From: Desulfobacterales bacterium
Lineage (GTDB): Bacteria; Desulfobacterota; Desulfobacteria; Desulfobacterales; JAHEIW01
DNA: 64,000 nucleotides
Direction: 5' to 3'
NCBI GenBank assembly: GCA_030066985.1
Contig: JASJAN010000004.1
Span: forward strand, 178,150 to 242,149
Of this stretch, positions 61,037 through 64,000 are shown in pieces. A model generated the notes under the pieces. That model ran no database searches. It was not told the DNA's origin and was given only the letters and a program-made list of their open reading frames with translations. A program made the position numbers and the translations under genes. Position 1 is the first letter of the stretch. Every line of letters begins with the position of its first letter.

Positions 61037-61661
61037 ATGACTGCTTGAGTTTTTCAATCTCTTTTAAAATATTAGGCGGCACCTCATATCCCAGCTCAAC
61101 TGCCCGCTCACAGTGTTCAATCGCCGCTTTGGTCTCTCCTTTTTCTAGATAGGCAATGGCAAGGTTGTTGTGTGCCAGTGCAAAATCAGGGTGCAACTCA
61201 ATGGCTTTCAGATTGGTTTCAATGCTTTTGTCGATCATGCCCTTCATCAAGTAGGCGTTGGCCAGATTGGCAAAAGCCTGGACGTACCTGAAATTAAAGG
61301 TGGTCGCCTTTTGCAGGGCTTTGATGGCCTCGTCGAGGTTTCCTCTCTGAAGTTCGATAAAGCCGATGTTTCCCCAGCCTTCGGAAAACCCGGGTCTGGC
61401 TTTTACCGCCGTTCGGTTTTGCCGCAAGCAACCATCCAGATCACCGCGTTGCAGAGCGATTCCGCCAAGGGCCACATACGCTTCGGCCAGCCCGGGGCTG
61501 TTTTCGACGGCCTCATAGAGGTGTTTTTCGGCCTCATCATATTTTTTCTGGCCCATTAGGGCGACACCCAGATTGTAATGCGAGTTACCGCATTCCGGAT
61601 TTTGAGCAATGGCCTGTCGCTGCTGGGCAATAAATTCATCCGCGTTTTTCGCTTTGGTCAT
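61035..61661 (-). CDS. Tetratricopeptide repeat protein
   Basis: The product is 208 aa. Five or six TPR units are visible, for example NSHYNLGVALMGQKKYDEAEKHL, AEAYVALGGIALQRGDLDGCL, EGWGNIGFIELQRGNLDEAI and ALAHNNLAIAYLEKGETKAAIEHCERAVELG. There is no signal peptide, so it is a cytoplasmic scaffold. Its partner is unknown; it is upstream of the kinase-like gene and dsr operon in the same direction. The start ATG 61661 has GAAGGAAG upstream. Confidence 0.88.
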   Translation of the reverse strand: MTKAKNADEFIAQQRQAIAQNPECGNSHYNLGVALMGQKKYDEAEKHLYEAVENSPGLAEAYVALGGIALQRGDLDGCLRQNRTAVKARPGFSEGWGNIGFIELQRGNLDEAIKALQKATTFNFRYVQAFANLANAYLMKGMIDKSIETNLKAIELHPDFALAHNNLAIAYLEKGETKAAIEHCERAVELGYEVPPNILKEIEKLKQS

Positions 61662-61881
61662 GATATAACTTCCTTCTTTCGGATTTGAATTTTGCGATGA
61701 CTTTCAGATCATCAAGACAATGCCATGGCTTGTACAGGAAATATGCGCGTTTTTCAAGCACTGCGCACCTTAACCATCTTTTTACTTGACATCAATTTGG
61801 CTTTTAACTACCGTTTGAATACCCTTAATATTAAGACTTTACAGGGATAAAACAAGATGAAATTGCCATAAGGGGGCTATC
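61662..61881. other. Intergenic region between divergent TPR and dapA-like genes
   Basis: AT-rich and likely carries promoters in both directions. A TTGACA at about 61784 may serve the plus-strand gene. No other structure found. Confidence 0.35.
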
Positions 61882-62916
61882 ATGAAAGCAGGATGCTATA
61901 CCGCCATCATCACACCGTTTACTAACAATGCCGTTGACTATGAGGGTCTGGAAAAACTGGCCGATTTTCAGATTCAAAACGGCATCACCGGCATTCTGGC
62001 TGTTGGGACCACAGGAGAAAGCCCGGTTCTCAACTGGGATGAACACAATAAAGTTACCGAAACGATCGCCAAAAAGACCAAAGACAAGTGCCTGTGCATT
62101 GCCGGAACCGGCAGCAACAATACCACAGAATCCCTGGCGGCAACCCAGCATGCGGCTGAAGTCGGGGTTGATGCGGTATTGTTGGTGGAGCCCTATTACA
62201 ATGGGCCCAGCTCACTTGAAATCCGCAAAGAATACATCGCGCCGATCGCCGCGGCTTATAAGGATCTGGATATTATCCCTTATGTCATTCCGGGCCGGAC
62301 AGGTACCCAATTGTATCCGCAGGATCTGGCGCTGTTGTATAAAGAATACCCGAACGTCCGGACGGTAAAGGAAGCCACCGGAAGCCTTGATAACATGAAG
62401 CAAACCCGAGAATGCTGTGGGGCTGATTTTATGATTTTATCCGGTGATGATGGCATCACCTATGAAATGATGACTGATCCCCAAATCAAAGGTGCCGGGG
62501 TGATCTCGGTGGCGTCCAACGTGGCACCCAAAGCTGTCACGCAGATGGTTCAATTGCTCAATGAAGACAACCCCTCTGAAGCCAAGTCTTTGATGCAGAA
62601 ACTGGAACCGCTTTTCAATCTGGTAACGGTGAAAACAACTGAGCAAACAGCTTATGGAGAGGTGTCCTTCAGGGCGAGGAACCCGCTGGCATACAAAGCG
62701 CTAATGTCCATCTTGGGCATGCCGTCGGGCATGTGCCGGCAGCCGCTGGGCAAATTGACGCAAAATGCTCTACAAACCGTATTGGACGCCGCACGCAAGG
62801 TACAAACCACGGCACCTGAAATTTTACAGCCCGTGGCGGAATTTTTTAACGTGGATATCAGCGAGCGCCTGGAGAATGAGAAGTATTGGGAGGGATTGAC
62901 CTATACAGATTATTGA
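61882..62916 (+). CDS. DapA (dihydrodipicolinate synthase) family lyase, long variant
   Basis: The product is 344 aa; typical DapA is ~290-300. The TIM-barrel aldolase has TTGES near residue 46, the Tyr in PYVIPGRTG and the Schiff-base Lys in TVKEATGSLDN. The extra C-terminal helical part (QTTAPEILQPVAEFFNVDISERLENE) is unusual. It could be dihydrodipicolinate synthase for lysine/diaminopimelate synthesis or a related 2-oxoacid lyase. No other lysine genes are adjacent. GGGGG precedes the ATG by a few bases. Plus strand, divergent from the TPR gene. Confidence 0.87.
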   Translation: MKAGCYTAIITPFTNNAVDYEGLEKLADFQIQNGITGILAVGTTGESPVLNWDEHNKVTETIAKKTKDKCLCIAGTGSNNTTESLAATQHAAEVGVDAVLLVEPYYNGPSSLEIRKEYIAPIAAAYKDLDIIPYVIPGRTGTQLYPQDLALLYKEYPNVRTVKEATGSLDNMKQTRECCGADFMILSGDDGITYEMMTDPQIKGAGVISVASNVAPKAVTQMVQLLNEDNPSEAKSLMQKLEPLFNLVTVKTTEQTAYGEVSFRARNPLAYKALMSILGMPSGMCRQPLGKLTQNALQTVLDAARKVQTTAPEILQPVAEFFNVDISERLENEKYWEGLTYTDY

Positions 62917-62945
62917 TTTTCGACATCTGTTGAAATTGAAAATTA

Positions 62946-63017
62946 ATTAACCGCGAAAACACGAAATTTTTTGCTTCTTTTTCGTGTTTTTGTTCTTTCG
63001 TGCTTTCGTGGTGAAAG
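62946..63017. repeat. CGCGAAAACACGAAA inverted word-repeat element
   Basis: Left CCGCGAAAACACGAAA, right TTTCGTGCTTTCGTGG with an extra TTTCGTGTTTTTG, inverted. It lies between the convergent dapA-like and YkgJ-type genes. Confidence 0.7.
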
Positions 63018-63052
63018 AGCTAATTTCAACGTAGCCAATTGGCATCAATTAC

Positions 63053-63859
63053 TTATTGTGTCGATTCGCTACTTCCTGGCTTCAGTTTGAAATCACCTTC
63101 TTTGAACAGCAGCCATTTAAGCCAAGTCAAACCAAACTTCAACAATTCGATTTCATCATCCTTAATCCGCTTGAGGACCGAATCGCCCACCTCGTAACGA
63201 TCTAAAAACGAACTTTCAAAAACAAACTCGCGAAATTTATCGATGTTGTAACTCACCAGAAAAAACATATTCTTCGTTTTTTCGGTCAGCTGCATATTGG
63301 GCGGAAAGGATCGCTTGCGAACCAGTAAATCGGTCCACTCCGCATTGATTTGGTCGTGGATATCGACGCCCTGGTCTTTGCGCCATTCTTTGACGGTGTA
63401 TAGTTTGTCTTCTTTGAATCCCAGACAATGCGGTTCATGTACGAAAAAATAAAACTCTTCCCCATCAGCATCTTCCTTATGGCTTAGCGACGCAACACCC
63501 AGCGGATAATAGCGGCAGGTGGTGGGCCGGTTGTCATACACCAGACAACCGTTTTCTCTGACAAAGGGACATAGTTTACTGTCCGAATCTGGTTTTTCGT
63601 CGTCCAGGAATTTAAGCGTGATCACCGGCAACCCGGTTTTTTCCAGCATCTGCGGTTCGGTGTAGATGGCTAGAAATTCATCCGACTTCAACTGAAGTTT
63701 GTTTTTAAGTTGAATGATATCGTAGGGTGTCAAAATGATACTGATATCCCGGCAGCATTCGGTAAAACATTCCACGCCCGGGTGACACTTGAATTTAAAT
63801 TGACTGTCAGGGCCAAGTCGAACCGGCTCGACATTGGCCATTCGATCTGTATCGCTCAT
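63053..63859 (-). CDS. YkgJ-family cysteine cluster protein
   Basis: The product is about 268 aa. Cysteines lie in CHPGVECFTECCRD near the N-terminus and CPFVRENGCLVYDNRPTTCRYYPLG about 75 residues later, the pattern of the YkgJ zinc/iron-chelating family. A long helical C-terminal part follows. ATG 63859 is preferred (AAGGA upstream, MSDTDRMANVEP start) over ATG 63961. Cytoplasmic metal or Fe-S binding is likely. Function unknown. Confidence 0.85.
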   Translation of the reverse strand: MSDTDRMANVEPVRLGPDSQFKFKCHPGVECFTECCRDISIILTPYDIIQLKNKLQLKSDEFLAIYTEPQMLEKTGLPVITLKFLDDEKPDSDSKLCPFVRENGCLVYDNRPTTCRYYPLGVASLSHKEDADGEEFYFFVHEPHCLGFKEDKLYTVKEWRKDQGVDIHDQINAEWTDLLVRKRSFPPNMQLTEKTKNMFFLVSYNIDKFREFVFESSFLDRYEVGDSVLKRIKDDEIELLKFGLTWLKWLLFKEGDFKLKPGSSESTQ

Positions 63860-63956
63860 ACGGTTATCCTTTCCTTGCCGCCATTGCGCAAAGTTGTGAC
63901 TTAAAACTTCAAATGGCCGCTTATATCCAAGCTGGCGCCGGATGTCAATCACCAGG

Positions 63957-64000
63957 TTCAAAGGTTCAGGGTTCGGGGTTCAGAGGTTAATTAGTTGATT
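63957..64000. repeat. GGTTCAGGGTTCGGGG word-repeat at the window edge
   Basis: AGGTTCAGGGTTCGGGGTTC followed by AGAGGTT is a run of one 7-8-base word. The inverted arm, if present, lies outside the window. Confidence 0.55.

Overview
The window looks like a chromosome segment from a sulfate-reducing member of the Desulfobacterota, most like Desulfobacterales. The main evidence is a complete dsrA-dsrB-dsrD-dsrN operon for dissimilatory sulfite reductase on the minus strand at 54142-59292. A tetraheme class III cytochrome c, a DUF1566 protein, YkgJ-type cysteine-cluster proteins and moderate GC content with AT-rich intergenic regions agree with this. I saw no rRNA, tRNA, CRISPR array or intact insertion sequence.

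Layout. 1-9.1 kb: the 3'-truncated Mla-type ABC ATPase fused to a degenerate GGDEF-like domain, an alpha/beta hydrolase, a radical SAM protein, an Ada/MGMT-type DNA repair protein, PilZ, RecX, TraB and GNAT-like genes, and a class II aldolase. 9.4-12.9 kb: a compact plus-strand run of an LsrF-type aldolase, a zinc alcohol dehydrogenase, a VOC protein and a Tat-exported GH26-like lipoprotein. 13-18.4 kb: PilZ, a DUF1624 membrane protein, FlgM behind a textbook sigma-28 promoter, and SppA. 18.7-24.1 kb: a stress island with hsp20 divergent from a tandem ribbon-helix-helix (RHH) protein that leads into dnaK, then mtgA and a second tandem-RHH paralogue. 24.1-32.9 kb: thioesterase, an unusual zinc-ribbon/pseudo-trypsin-like/retropepsin fusion, NfeD, a motif-altered IMPase with a Cys-rich partner, a SpoIIE phosphatase, an HD protein and an MFS exporter. 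33.3-34.9 kb: a membrane methyltransferase followed by an ArsM-like methyltransferase with an in-frame UGA and a bacterial SECIS-like hairpin, read here as a selenoprotein. 35-45.6 kb: ketopantoate reductase, DegQ, a two-component system, PrmA, a radical SAM protein and a PPS-like protein. 45.9-53.9 kb: acyl-CoA synthetase, the molybdopterin genes mogA/mobA/moaC, mltA, tatAB, tatC and cytochrome c3. 54-61.7 kb: the dsr operon with a winged-helix/PrmA-like methyltransferase at its end, and a kinase-like protein plus TPR protein upstream. 61.9-64 kb: a DapA-family protein and a YkgJ-family protein.

How the genes connect. DsrAB is the sulfite reductase, DsrD its small activator and DsrN the probable siroheme amidase. 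The Tat and molybdopterin genes fit export of Mo enzymes and periplasmic electron carriers, of which the cytochrome is one. The chaperone island suggests a local regulator family controlling hsp20 and dnaK.

The strongest new-biology candidates are the UGA-containing, cysteine-free ArsM-like methyltransferase (34080-34865), the duplicated tandem-RHH proteins beside the chaperones, and a family of about twenty intergenic inverted elements. Each of these elements is built from its own short quasi-repeated word, and one lies in frame inside dsrN.
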